Notes: generated from the sequence alone by a model not told the origin. DNA of 64,000 bases from Geotrypetes seraphini (GCF_902459505.1 NC_047084.1:294632178-294696177); one strand, 5' to 3'; positions 1 to 10,409 are shown, counted from the first letter of the stretch. Numbers and translations are program-made.

Positions 1-135
1 TGCTTAGTTGTGATAGGTACTTGTATTGCAAGACATTGCTTGTGTATCAAGTTAAAATTTAATCAAATGTTTTGCTTGTCTTGCAAAACACTTGCAAACC
101 AAGTTACCACTTGCAATCCAAGGTTTTACTTAAGG
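1..135. mobile_element. Possible DNA-transposon end (unclassified)
   Basis: AT-rich sequence with repeated short words such as CTTGCAA, CTTGTCTTGCAAAAC and ACTTGCAATCCAAGG. The wording resembles the ends of Tc1/mariner-type elements, but the left part lies outside the window and no inverted repeat or target duplication can be checked. Confidence 0.3.
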
Positions 136-2640
136 AGATTTAAGTTGGAATCATACTGACCTTAAACCAGCACAACCTGTATCTCTGTGTGATGCAATTA
201 TTATTATTTTATTTTTTTTTCAGTTTTGAGGGCTAGGATATGGGAGGAGGGAAACAGAAGAGACCAGATGTTCAGGAAATCCAGCAAGTAGGAGGAGGAG
301 TGACAGGACCTAGTAATACCTGGGGTAAACAAGCCCAGCAATGTCCTGGCTCCCTGCTTTCACTGAAAAGAATCTCTCCCCCAGGAAGGGGATGGGCTGG
401 GGGGGGGAAGCATCTTCTGTCCTGCCATTGTTGACCAGGCCAAATACTGCTGTGTTTGCTCTCTCTTTCTGCAAGGGGGTGTCAGGGAGGGAAAACCATT
501 TTGGTGGAACTGCTGTTCTTGCAGGCATTTGAACATGTTTGACAATCATTTATGAGAGCTTGGGCTGCTGTGGCTTTCACAATAAGCAATGAGCCGGCCA
601 AAGTTTGTTGAGCCGGCTTGAAGGACTCTTCAAACCAAGAAAAAAGAGGGGAAAGTACTTAATGATGAAATTGGGCAAGCAAGCCTAGTCCTCTACAGAG
701 GGCGGTCAAGCTTTTTATGTTGGTCTTTCAAGTCTGTAATTAAGAACTAATAATGACCGAATCTGCTCTGCAATTCTGGCCCCTTTCATCTCCCTTTGAA
801 AGCCTTTAGTGGCCCCCCCTGTTTCCAGATGTATGATGAGACTCCTTTAACAAAACCCTTCCAAGACTATCTCTACCAATTTTTAATTCAGAAACGTTAT
901 CTTGGTGGCGAATTGCAATAATTAAGGAGAGGGAAAGCAGCACCTGTATTGCCCACAGAGCTGCTAAAAAAAAATCCTTAGATTAGGAATCAATTAATGC
1001 ATTTTTATGAATATTAGATATTGTATCTTCTTGGGTGGCCCTACTCCCCGGAGCTATATGCCTTGGACTTTTAGGGCCTCTGATTTCCAACCTTCTGTTC
1101 AGTCTTTTAAATTAAATTGCACTGATCCTAAATAAACTGCATGAGGGATGGCTTTTCAGCATCATTCACCGCCACAAGAAACGAGGGAGGGAGGCACATT
1201 TTACTGTATTTCCGAATTAAAATGAACAGTTTTCGGCGTAGCTGCCACAATAATTTTGAAAAGCATACAAAAGTTTAAAAAATTAGCTATAGTGATTGGA
1301 AATGCGTCGTTAGTTGTACGTACATTTACTCCTAGAAGGCTCAGAACTGAAAATCCTTGCTTGGTGACAAAAAAAAAAAAAAAATCCTTGCTTGGTGACA
1401 AAAAAATACTAGCCAACTCTTTATTAGAGGTTACATATATATATAATTTTAAATTGCATGACAGAACAGCAATACAATGCAGGTCTAGTCTATACTATCA
1501 GATTATAAATTTACAAGAACACTTTCAGTGCCACAAGGTGGTCAGTGGCGAATCCAGTTTGACTTTTTACTACCTTTTAATCATTCAGAAATGAATGTTT
1601 CGATTTAAATTGAGTGGCACAAACTGGTTCTGATTGATGGTTAAGAATTCATCACGACAGTGACAAGGCAGCTTTAACCTTTCAGGAAGCGTTAGAAAAC
1701 TATCTCCGATTTAACAACACACACACACACAAAAATCAATATTTGCAAATCATTCACAAGGACCACCAGAGCTTCGACAGAAACGAAGGGCCTAAAAAAA
1801 CAGCGCTTTCATGATCAGATCAATCCCCGGGATTAGGGCTGGAGGTGTGGGGCCAGTTAGTAAACCAGCTCCCCTCTCCTCCCAGGCCTGTGATTTCTGT
1901 CGCCTCGGTGTGTTTTCCCACTTCCCAGCTGCAGAAGCCCCCACTTTCACCTACGTGTCACCACGAAAACGCGCTGCCCCGAAACGATCAATTTTGGGTT
2001 TCTACTTAATACCTCAGCTTCGGCCCCCCCCCCTCCCCCTCCCCCTCCCGACAACCTGCCTTGAAGCTACAGGTACATCAGGACCATTTTAACAGAAGGA
2101 CCGAGCATCAGATGTTTGTCTTCCCCGAACGGGAGGGGGGGGGGAGTTGTTACAGATTTTACAGATGTTTTTTAGGCCTGCTGTTGCACTCCCTCCAGTC
2201 CCCATTTCCTCTCCAATAAAAAAAAAAGAAGGAAACGTTGGCTTTCTTTTGACTCGGGCCTCCTCCCCGCAGGGCCATGGAGTGAGGTGTGATTTTTCCC
2301 AGCTCATTAGGAGGAGGTGTAAGATTTTTTTTTTTTAGAATTTAAAACTAATAGCCATCTGAATGACATCGGCCTAGTAGGAGAGTTGCACAGATGAGTA
2401 GGTTAGAGGAGAAGCCAGGGGAAAAAAAACCCAGCAGCACCTGGGCAAAGTTCTGGTAACAGAACATGCGCAGTGATTACAATGTTTTAAATACAGAGAA
2501 CGATTAATGAGAGGCAATGATCCAGGGGAAAAAACACACACACAAAAGTCATGACAACTCTCCAGTACTTCTGTTCCGGTAACGCCCCCCTTTTCAAATA
2601 ATGTCAGAAATCCCAATTTCTCCTTTGGCTTTATTCCGAT
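136..2640. other. Gene-free 5' flank of NOTO
   Basis: I recognise no gene and no repeat family here. The stretch has several C- or G-runs, a 20-odd bp tandem duplication of TCCTTGCTTGGTGACA separated by a poly-A run (1353-1403), and homeodomain- or TCF-like words (CTTTGAA near 794, GATTAGG and CAATTAATG near 983-1000). Being mostly free of repeats in a repeat-packed window, it may hold regulatory DNA of the gene that starts at 3110, but that is inference. Confidence 0.4.
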
Positions 2641-3039
2641 TTCCGTTTATGCAGTCCTTGGGGGTTTGCTCCCCTCCTTTGGGTGCCAACTCTGAGGGTG
2701 TATCCCCCGGTATCGAGGAAGCTCCCTTACTGTGTCCAAGAAGGGGTCATTTCTGCTGCCTTTAGGCCCCCGATATTTGTGAAACGTCAGCTCTTGAAGG
2801 TCCTTTGCAGGCTGAAGCAGTATAATAGCCGATCCTGGTAGGGAGGGGTGCGGAGCTCCCCCTAGCGGACGGTACAGGAAGGGGCTCAGCCTAACACCGG
2901 TCTCCAGCAGCAGGATCCTTGTCCCCAGCGGGTGATCAGTGCAGCAATTAATGACGATCTCTGACTGGAGAGAGAGAGAGAGAGATTTTTTTTTCCCCCT
3001 CCATCTGCTCCTTAAGAGAACAAAAGCGCAGCGGGAGCC

Positions 3040-3109
3040 GGAGGCTCTGGGCCTGAGATATAAGGGTGCCGCTGCCCTGGCTCTGCTCCACGCTCCCGAG
3101 CTCCGGATC
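3040..3109 (+). promoter_or_regulatory. Likely NOTO core promoter and 5' UTR
   Basis: A TATA-like ATATAAG lies at 3058-3064, about 46 bp before the chosen start codon, inside a GC-rich, CpG-rich block running to about 3360. If it acts as a TATA box, transcription would start near 3088 and the 5' UTR would be only about 20 nt. Confidence 0.45.
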
Positions 3110-3377
3110 ATGCTCCTACTGCCGCCTCCGCCGCCCCCGCCCTTGCGCGTCCTCCCCCCGGCCCCGGCGAAGGAAGCCGCCGGCAAGTCCTTCACCATCG
3201 AGGCGCTGCTGAGCGACCGCGGGGAGGAGACGGCGCGGGGCCACGGGGGCAGGGACTCGGCTGCTGCCTGGTGGCTGGCGGTGCCCCCGCTCCCGGCTCT
3301 GCCGCAGCCCCGGCCGCTCTACCTGAGTCACTGGCCACTAGCAGGAGGCTACCGGTCAGTGGCGTGTGCCGGGCCAG
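3110..3377 (+). other. NOTO: NOTO coding exon 1
   Basis: Encodes residues 1-89 plus the first base of codon 90: poly-Pro start, eh1-type motif and a Pro/Leu-rich linker. It ends at a strong donor, CAG/GTAAGG. Confidence 0.85.
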
Positions 3378-6360
3378 GTAAGGGCCAAATCTTGGGACTC
3401 TGCTTCTGCCAGTGACTAGTCTCCAGACTCTAAACTCCAGTTTGCAGTTGTGCTTTAGGTTGTCTCTCTAATCATTTTCTGTGCCTTCGAGCAGATGTGT
3501 CCAGCTGTGCTCAGTGGCGGCAGCCTTCTCTGTCCCTCTCTTCCCTTTTCCTTCTCTCACCTTTTCCCGTGCTCTTCTGCTGAGCTTGGCTTGTTTTGCT
3601 TTCTCTGTTCCTCAGACTGTTGCATAACCAAGAACTACTTCTCTGCTTTTAAATCCACCCCTGGAAAATGCAAGCGGGTCCGCACCATCTTCACCAACGA
3701 GCAGCTAGCCCGGCTGGAGGAGGAGTTTGCCCGGCAGCAGTACATGGTGGGCACTGAGAGGTTCCTGCTGGCGTCTTCCTTGCATCTCACCGAGGCCCAG
3801 GTAAAACAACAGCCAGCCTCGACACCCCCCCCCCTTCCTTTTATCCTGCTTTTTGTAAAACTGGAGCTCCTGCTTCTGCACTGTATATCCACCCTGGTTC
3901 CTTTCCTGGCATCTTATCTTTGGAAGGGAAGGGGTAAAACACGGACCTGACGGACCTCGTGGATCTAAAACCACACGTCCTTAAAAATCTGAGATCCGTG
4001 TCGCTTGTAGTTTCTGTCTCATACAGACCTCTATGACATTTTAGCTCTGACGGATCCGTCTCAACATAGGGAGGGAAAAGTATTCGGATCCGTCAGTGCT
4101 AAAATCTCATCGAGGTCTGTCAGAGCCAGAGACTAGTGCTGGAACGGCAGAGCAGAAGCCTTCTTATGTATAGGTTTAAGTCTGCCGGATCTTATTATAG
4201 TTTACAGTAAGGGTACACTATAGTGAATCGGGCTTCCTGGATCGCAAATTGGAGGTCTCTTTCAGGAGATCCAGAAAACCCGGCGCTTAACAGGGCTGTT
4301 TAACCGTTTTGCGCTGCTTATCCTTTAAGCCTGACATACCTCAATGAGATTTTAGCGCTGACGGATCCTAAAAACTTTTCCCTCCCTATGCTGAGACGGA
4401 TCCGTCAGAGCCAAAATGCCATAGAGGTCTGTAAGAGACAGAAACTACAAGCGGCACGGACACGGACCTCAGATTTTTAAGGACGTGCAGTTTTAGATCC
4501 GTGAGGTCCCTCAGGTCCGCGTTTTACCTCTCCTTCCCCTCTTTGGAAGAAGCAGTGCTCTGTTTCCCTGCCTTCTATATCTACGGTCGACTCCGCTTAA
4601 GTGCAAGCCCTTCGGACCGGAACGCCACGTGCGCTTAAGCGGAGTGTGCTCTTAATAGGAGTACCACTTTTTAGTCAGGCGGTCGTTTAGCCAGTATCGG
4701 CAGCTACCTGGGGTGACGGCGGCAACAGCAAACGGTGCTGAGAGGGAGGTGCTGGCGAGTGCTTGGCGCGCTGGCGTAGGACTCCCGTCTACTTGCTGCC
4801 TAGGATGGCTCGCGATGCTGTGTCGTTCCGGGGAGGAAGGGGGGGGGGATAGGAAATGCGGTGCAATAAATACAGAGGACCCGTGATTGCATTTAACCGG
4901 AGTGAATGTAATGTGAAAGAATAGAGGTGGGACCTCGGACAGTGCGCATAAGCGGATTGTGTGCTTATCAGAAGTGCAAATATCCAGAGTTTACATCCAT
5001 TGACTTTAATGTAAAAAAAAACAACAAAAAACGGGACCGTTGTGGTAGGCTGTGGATAACCGGAGCGTGCACTTATCCAACATGCACTTAGGTGGGGTCG
5101 ACTGTATATGTAATGTAATTTATTTCTTATATACCGCTACATCCGTTAGGTTCTAAGCGGTTTACAGAAAATATACATTAAGATTAGAAATAAGAAAGGT
5201 ACTTGAAAAATTCCCTTACTGTCCCGAAGGCTCAAGTAGTAAGCATTCATATACTGAGTTTCTCTTTATAAGAAATCCTGGTTAATGTATAGCTCAGTGC
5301 AGGGGTAGGGAACTCCGGTCCTCGAGAGACGTATTCCAGTCGGGTTTTCAGGATTTCCCCCAACGAACATGCATTGAAAGCAGTGCATGGAAATAGATCT
5401 CATGCACATTCATTGGGGAAATCCTGAAAACCCAACTGGAATACAGCTCTCGAGGACCGGAGTTCCCTACCCCTGGCTCAGTGGTTCCCAAACCTGGTCC
5501 TTGAGGCACCCTAGTCAGTCAGGTTTTCAGGATATCCACAATGAATATTCATGTACTGCTTCCACTGCAAGCAAATCTTTCTCATGGCTAGAGCAGGAGT
5601 GGGCAACTCCAGTCCTCGAGGGCCGGAAACCCGTCGGATTTTCTGGATTTCCCCAAAGACTATGAATTGAAAGCAGTACATGCAAATAGATCTCATGCAG
5701 TCATTGGGGAAATCCTGAAAACCCGATGGATTTCCGGGCCTCGAGGACCTGGGCTAGAGTGTCTCTCATACCAGGCTTGGGAACCACTGGTATAGCAAAA
5801 GGGCAATGTTTGCCTTGCAAAATAAACTTTGTTCAAAATGTATTTACTTTCAGTCCCATTCCTGGTTTTAGTTCCACCCCTCCCGCTTGTTCAGACCTTG
5901 CACGTTCTCCTGTCGTATAAATCATTGTAGTTCTCCCCCTTTCCTTGTGTTTGCGAGTTAGTCTAGTTTTGTTCATTTATGTGAGTCCGGTGATATATGT
6001 TATTGTCCCCATTTTTTTATATTGTACATTGCTTAGAAATGTTAATAAGTGATTGAATCAAATTTAAAATAAAACTTGATAGATATAGATATACCCTCTT
6101 TGCATACTTAAAAAAGTATCTATTATAATAACTGTATACTGGCCAAGTTGCTAAATATTAGCTGTTCTTTTTCCCCCAAGGTGAAAGTCTGGTTCCAAAA
6201 CCGGAGGATCAAGTGGAGGAAGCAGAGCATAGAACAGCAGAAAGCCAGTCTGGCCAAGCAGGGCATCGCCACCGCCTGTAGCCACCCCGATTCTAGCACC
6301 CAGGAGAGAGGAGCTCCCCAGAAGCCGGCTGAAGCAAAAGATCAAATGTCTCAAAACTGA
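3110..6360 (+). CDS. NOTO: NOTO/Xnot notochord homeobox transcription factor (3 exons)
   Basis: Joined coding exons 3110-3377, 3616-3800 and 6181-6360 give a 210-residue protein plus stop TGA. NOT-family proteins are nuclear homeodomain regulators of organizer and notochord fate and node ciliogenesis. Residues 26-35 ([10 protein letters not shown]) match the N-terminal eh1-type repressor motif of the family; a Pro-rich stretch precedes it. The homeodomain is residues 108-167, with the family-typical [11 protein letters not shown] helix I/II region and the [13 protein letters not shown] recognition helix; Gln50 and Asn51 are present. Both introns obey GT-AG (CAG/GTAAGG, CTCAG/A; CAG/GTAAAA, CCCAAG/G). 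Intron 2 splits the homeodomain between positions 44 and 45, a common site. Phases are 1 and 0 and the frame stays open. The start is the ATG that places eh1 near the N-terminus; an upstream in-frame ATG at 2939 would add 57 unlikely residues. The length is a little below human NOTO. No break is seen, so the gene looks functional. Confidence 0.93.
3616..3800 (+). other. NOTO: NOTO coding exon 2
   Basis: Enters after TTCCTCAG at phase 1 and encodes residues 90-151, including homeodomain positions 1-44. The donor is GAGGCCCAG/GTAAAA. Intron 1 is only 238 bp. Confidence 0.9.
3927..4539. mobile_element. Foldback DNA transposon with ~200 bp inverted arms (Mutator-like?)
   Basis: Arms at about 3930-4130 and 4330-4535 are reverse complements, both starting with GGTAAAAC and CGGACCTGA. 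TCTTTGGAAG (10 bp) flanks the element at 3917-3926 and 4540-4549. Long terminal inverted repeats plus a 9-10 bp duplication suggest a Mutator-like non-autonomous element; the class is inference. It lies in NOTO intron 2 and has no coding capacity. Confidence 0.7.
4584..5104. mobile_element. Tigger/pogo-like MITE
   Basis: The inverted ends read CGGTCGACTCCGCTTAAGTGC at the left and, reversed, CAGTCGACCCCACCTAAGTGC at the right. The element is flanked by TA at 4582-4583 and 5105-5106, as for Tc1/mariner-pogo insertions. 521 bp, non-coding, in NOTO intron 2. Confidence 0.7.
5108..5286 (-). mobile_element. L2-like LINE/SINE 3' tail
   Basis: Contains the word TTATTTCTTATATACCGCTA followed by AAGCGGTTTACA, which recurs at 10733 in the same orientation. 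This is the 3' end of an L2-type non-LTR family, on the minus strand. Confidence 0.5.
5300..5475. mobile_element. Palindromic hAT MITE (CAGGGGTAGGG type)
   Basis: Almost a full palindrome: it starts CAGGGGTAGGGAACTCCGG, ends with the reverse complement, and carries a core around ATGAACATGC/GATCTCATGC. A perfect 8 bp duplication GCTCAGTG flanks it (5292-5299, 5476-5483), diagnostic of hAT. It landed exactly across the left end of the next MITE. Confidence 0.85.
5479..5789. mobile_element. Palindromic hAT MITE (CAGTGGTTCCC type), split
   Basis: Ends are CAGTGGTTCCCAAACCTGG and its complement ...TTGGGAACCACTG. The original 8 bp duplication is GTATAGCT (5287-5294) and GTATAGCA (5790-5797), now separated by the younger MITE at 5300-5475. 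A second MITE sits inside it at 5594-5751. Confidence 0.8.
5594..5751. mobile_element. Palindromic hAT MITE (CAGGAGTGGGCAACTCC type)
   Basis: Starts CAGGAGTGGGCAACTCCAG and ends TCGAGGACCTG, with an internal near-palindrome. Perfect 8 bp duplication GGCTAGAG at 5586-5593 and 5752-5759. Nested in the 5479-5789 element. Confidence 0.85.
5930..6092 (+). mobile_element. Probable LINE 3' tail
   Basis: Contains TTGTACATTGCTTAGAAAT and an AATAAA-bearing A-rich end, like the plus-strand ends of the L2-like families elsewhere in the window. Weak evidence. Confidence 0.3.
6181..6360 (+). other. NOTO: NOTO coding exon 3
   Basis: Enters after a pyrimidine tract ending CCCCCAAG and encodes homeodomain positions 45-60 and a 43-residue hydrophilic tail. 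The stop TGA (6358-6360) overlaps an AATAAA word at 6360-6365. Confidence 0.92.
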
Positions 6361-6474
6361 ATAAAACGTGTTAGGATTACCAGTGTACATATTATGTAAA
6401 ATACCACAGAAGTATATAATATATACATCATATTTATTTGCAGAGCAAAATATTAATGTATATGATTGTTTTAA

Positions 6475-6480
6475 AATAAA
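6475..6480 (+). terminator. NOTO: Probable NOTO polyadenylation signal
   Basis: AATAAA 115 bp after the stop codon, followed by a GT-rich stretch. An earlier AATAAA at 6360-6365 overlaps the stop codon and would leave almost no 3' UTR, so this second site is preferred. Confidence 0.5.
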
Positions 6481-6637
6481 ACATGTTTTATGCTGTAGCA
6501 TCTTCTCCCCTCATGTTGGGAGGGTAAATGCCTATGAAATGATTTTTCTGTAAAAAAAAAAAAAAAAAGTAGGGATTGCAGATTATTTTGGTACTTTTTT
6601 GCCCTAGCCTACGGCCCACCTCCCTGTTTATCTAGAG

Positions 6638-6830
6638 CAGGGGTGTCAAAGTCCCTCCTCGAGGGCCGCAATCCAGTCGGGTTTTCAGGATTTCCCCCAA
6701 TGAATATGCATAAGATCCATTTGCATACACTGCTTTCATTGTACGCTAATAGATCTCATGCATATTCATTGGGGAAATCCTGAAAACCCGACTGGATTGC
6801 GGCCCTCAAGGAGGGACTTTGACACCCCTG
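6638..6830. mobile_element. Palindromic hAT MITE (CAGGGGTGTCAAA type)
   Basis: Starts CAGGGGTGTCAAAGTCCC and ends with its complement; perfect 8 bp duplication ATCTAGAG (6630-6637, 6831-6838). The core has ATTTGCAT and ATGCATATTCATTGGGG. It lies 278 bp after the NOTO stop codon. Confidence 0.85.
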
Positions 6831-6838
6831 ATCTAGAG

Positions 6839-7580
6839 TGTTAGGGGAAAACAGACTACAGGTATGTCTTTACGCTGCAAGAGGTGATACTTGGGTGTCC
6901 TATCATATCCAGGAACTGAGCCTAATATGTATTCCACTCTCCTAAAAGTATCAAGGGTGAGGCATATGTAGAGCTGATATGTATAACAATGTAATTAAAT
7001 ACTATTCATTTAGTGTACAGCTTCGTCAGGGCACCTATAATCATAATCTCATGTACAAGAGCATATTTATATACTTTTTCATGTTGATTAAATAAAAAGC
7101 ATCACAATGTCCAAAAGACTCCTGTTTTCTGCACACCAGCACTATTGCTGGAATTCTGGGTTTGGGACTGTCAAATCGGAGGGATAGAGGTGGGGGAATA
7201 CACTTAGTATGCTTTATTTATTTATTTTTTTTTTGCACTACTGATTACAGTTTACTGAGGTTTATAGATGCCAAAAGATGCACTAAAACAGGAATGTAAT
7301 GTGAACTAATCCCAAGTAAATGAAAGGGGATTCAGAATTACTCCCCACTTCAGGCAGGTGGATCCCTAAAACACCCAACCCAACAAACTGCTGTTTTATT
7401 AAAGCTGGAAATGTAATCAGTCAGAGGTGAACTAAAGGTAAATCACATTTCTTGCAGGTCAGCTTATTCACTGAACAGACTAGGCGGTTGCCTAGGATGG
7501 CAACTTCTGGGGGCTGCAAAAAAGCAACTGCAATTCAAACAAAACAATAGGTTCTGACAAATCTAAAGAACCATTTAATA
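6839..7580. other. No recognised feature
   Basis: AT-rich spacer between NOTO and the first CR1 fragment. No coding sequence, inverted repeat or tail motif that I can name. Confidence 0.5.
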
Positions 7581-7581
7581 A

Positions 7582-8010
7582 CATAGAAACATGATGGCAG
7601 ATAAAGGCCAAATGGCCCGTCTAGTTTGCCCGTCCACAGTAACCTCTGAGAGATCCCACGTGCCTATGCTAGGCCCTCTTGAATTCAGGCACAGTCTCTG
7701 TCTCCACCACCTCTTCCGGGAGACTGTTCCACGCATCTACCACCCTTTCTGTAATAAAGTATTTCCTTAGATTACTCCAGAGCCTATCACCTCTTAACTT
7801 CATCCTATGCCCTCTCATTGGAGTTTCCTTTCAAATGAAAGAGACAACTCATGTGCATTTAATTATTTCTATCATATCTCCCCTCTCACCTTTCCTCCAA
7901 AGTATACAGATTGAGATCTTTAAATCTGTCCCCATAAGCCTTATGATGAAGACCACATACCATTTTAGTGGCCTTCCTGTGGACCGACACAGGGAGGGTG
8001 GGCATTTTTC
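7582..8010 (-). mobile_element. CR1 LINE, 5'-truncated 3' fragment
   Basis: Read on the minus strand it ends ...GGCCATTTGGCCTTTATC then CATGTTTCTATG, the CR1-type 3' end. It encodes remnants of the reverse-transcriptase C-terminus (TKMV..., ERR.RGDMIE, ...RVVDAWNSLPEE in broken frames). Confidence 0.75.
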
Positions 8011-8154
8011 CCAAAAGTCAGACAAAGAAGTGAGGTCCAATAAATGGGCCAAACCCAGGTATCTCACGCCAATTGCTTGAGCACATTCCATAGTAAGTCA
8101 TTGTAAGCTGCCTTAAGCGCGCACGGGCGCTTACCACTGCTTAGCGAAAGGACT

Positions 8155-8470
8155 CCTAAATTGGCTGCATTGGCTGCAGAACACTGTGGCTAAAATGATT
8201 CTTAAGGCCAAAGTATGGGACAGAACTCATTAGCTTACACTGGTTTCCTACTGATCCTCAAATAGCTTTTAAGTTATTGGCATTTGTTTTTAAGATCATG
8301 CATGATATGAGTCCACAATATTCCCACTGAGTGACCGAGTATTTCCCAGACAGATCCCTTTGCAGTCAGATTTCTTTCTGCTACCTTTTCCTTCTGGTAA
8401 AGAGCTGACCCTTGTGTCCACTCATAACTGAACAATATCTAAATTTGGAAAAGTTTACCATTGATTTGGA
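8155..8470 (+). mobile_element. L2-like LINE fragment (RT C-terminal remnant)
   Basis: In pieces of frame it gives LQNTVAKM, a LHWLP-like block and FKII...DMSPQYSH, the L2-clade C-terminal pattern. Heavily decayed. Confidence 0.45.
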
Positions 8471-8519
8471 GAAGTTTACCAGTCAAGATTAACACCGCCC
8501 CTCCCCCCCCTCCCACACA

Positions 8520-8656
8520 CACACCTTTTACGAAGTCGTGTTAGACTTTTTTATCGCCATCTGTTGTGGTATTAGCTCTGACGCTCATAGGAATTCTATG
8601 AGCTAATACTACCGTGGCCGGCGATTAAAAAAAGCCTAACGCGGCTTCGTAAAATG
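8520..8656. mobile_element. Foldback MITE (TTTTACGAAG family)
   Basis: Inverted halves: TTTTACGAAGTCGTGTTAG at the left and CTAACGCGGCTTCGTAAAA at the right, around GCTCATAGGAATTCTATGAGC. Related copies are at 25066, 40578 and 40958. Confidence 0.65.
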
Positions 8657-8689
8657 GGGTTGGGGGTAAGTTAGATTAATCCCACCTGT

Positions 8690-9240
8690 ATTCAGACCCC
8701 CCCTAAAAACATGGTTGTTTGAATTTTTGCTGAACAGGTTATGAAGGTTAACCCTTTAATTGGAAGATGGTGAAACGGCTGCATTACATAACGATGTTGA
8801 ACAAGAGCCACAGTGCCAAGTAAACAGGCATAGATCTTGACCCATTGTAAATGAATGGTCGGGTGACGACGGAATGATTGTGAGAAACGATCCTTGATAA
8901 CGCATGGCATGTGCGAAACATGTCGGATCTGAGTTTCCCCGATCATAAAAACTGAGATAAGTCATAAACCTTTAGTACATATGTAAAAGCATTTGACTAG
9001 TAGCACTTTAAGGCACTTTTTAAGCACTTTGAAACTGTTGCACTTTAAATATTAAAATCCAATTAGGATAGAAAAAAGGGCCAGTGAAGAGACAACACGT
9101 CAAGCTTATCGCTATGATAAACATTTGAGCGATGAGTGGTGTTTCCGAAGGTCTGAAGCTTCAGTAAAGTTATGAAATTTATAGCTATTAAAAGTGGTTG
9201 AATCATATATCACAACGGATATTTATCACTTGGAATAAGA
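8690..9240 (+). mobile_element. Penelope-like terminal-repeat remnant
   Basis: Non-coding; called mainly because it holds a hammerhead-like motif at 8889-8929, the hallmark of Penelope-like pLTRs. Boundaries are uncertain. Confidence 0.4.
8889..8929 (+). ncRNA. Degenerate hammerhead-ribozyme-like motif
   Basis: Stem I GATCC (8889-8893) pairs GGATC (8925-8929). The core TTGATAA (8894-8900) differs from CTGANGA at two sites. Stem II GCA/TGC, then GAAA (8915-8918), a loopless CATG stem III and the cleavage triplet GTC. Likely a dead copy. Confidence 0.45.
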
Positions 9241-9313
9241 GGTATTTATGATCTCCCATAAGAGCCATAGAAACACATGCTGCTTCTGAGCAACAATGCC
9301 AAATAAAGGGTTA

Positions 9314-10409
9314 GAGGGGCATAATCGAAAGGAACATCTAAGTCCGTTTTCGTCCAAGTTGCAAGTCGTCCAAAGTAAAAAACATCTTAGGACAAATTTT
9401 CAAAAAATACGTCCAATTTTTTTTTTTTGTTTCGAAAATCATCTAACTATATGTCCTGCCGATCTGATCGTCCATGCCACTAAATCGTCTATCTTTATAC
9501 CACATTTTCGTCCAACTTTTCATTCAAGTCAAAAATGCCTAGAAGAAGCCCTGTTGAACGTGGGAGGGGTCGGCAAAATGATGGACTGAACACCCAGACA
9601 TGGCACCTAAATAGTGGGGTATCTTACAGGGCACTGCTGTGAACTTCACAAAAAGGGTGCCATGTCATCATCTCACTACAGCTCCCATATGTGTCACGGT
9701 GAGCCCCTCAAACCACTTCCTTAGACCCACTTATCTACCACCCTAATAGCCCTTATGGCTGCAGGAGCCACTTATATGCCAGTACAAAAGGGTTTTGGGG
9801 GTGTATAGGGGAGTGCAAATGTTTCAGTATCAATGCAGTGATTACAGGGGCTTATGGGCATGGGTCCTCCTCTCCATGAGTCCCTAACCCACCCTCAAGA
9901 TGGCTTAAGCCGCCTATGTGCTGGACGACTAGGTTTTCCTATGCCAGGCTGCCAAGTGATGATAGTCTGGAGGCTGAATTTTCAAGTTGTGATTAATATT
10001 TTTATGGGATGGGGGGTCAGTGATCACTGGGGTAGTGTGTGGGGGTCTGTATTATGTGTTTGCAGTGCTTATCTGGTGACTTTAGGTGGGTTTTTGTGAC
10101 TTAGACCATGTTTTAAATGGTCTAAGTCACAACATCCAAGTTCCGTCTAGGCTCTGTTGTAAAACTTTCGGTTATACAGCGACTAAGTCTAAGCCTGCCC
10201 ACGTCCCGCCCAAATCCCACCCTCCACACTCCTCCTGAAATGCCCCATTTAGCTATGGTCGTTCAGCAGCACTATGAAGGCCTAGGTCATTTAGAAATAC
10301 ATCCAAAACCCGGTTTGATTATTGGCACTTGGAAGTCTTTTGTTTATGATCGTCCAAGTGCCGACTTAGGCCAGTTTTTGGACGTTTTTCTCTTTCGATT
10401 ATGAGCCCC
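9314..10409. mobile_element. Harbinger-like non-autonomous DNA transposon, 1.1 kb
   Basis: Terminal inverted repeats: GAGGGGCATAATCGAAAGG at the left and, reversed, GGGGCTCATAATCGAAAG at the right. It is flanked by TTA at 9311-9313 and 10410-10412, as for PIF/Harbinger. No transposase frame. A second, 3'-truncated copy is at 60379. Confidence 0.7.

Noticed and set aside
2939-3109. Upstream in-frame ATG extending NOTO by 57 residues
   Set aside because: The extension is low-complexity (RERERDFFF) with no family likeness and would place the TATA-like word inside the coding region.
2647-3198. 183-codon frame on the minus strand opposite NOTO exon 1
   Set aside because: It arises from GC-rich antisense codons of the NOTO first exon and 5' flank (Gly/Arg/Ser-rich); no domain and no splice or promoter support.
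5300-6830. Repeated palindromes as a CRISPR array
   Set aside because: They are separate transposon copies with their own 8 bp target duplications, with no regular spacers, in a vertebrate-type genome.
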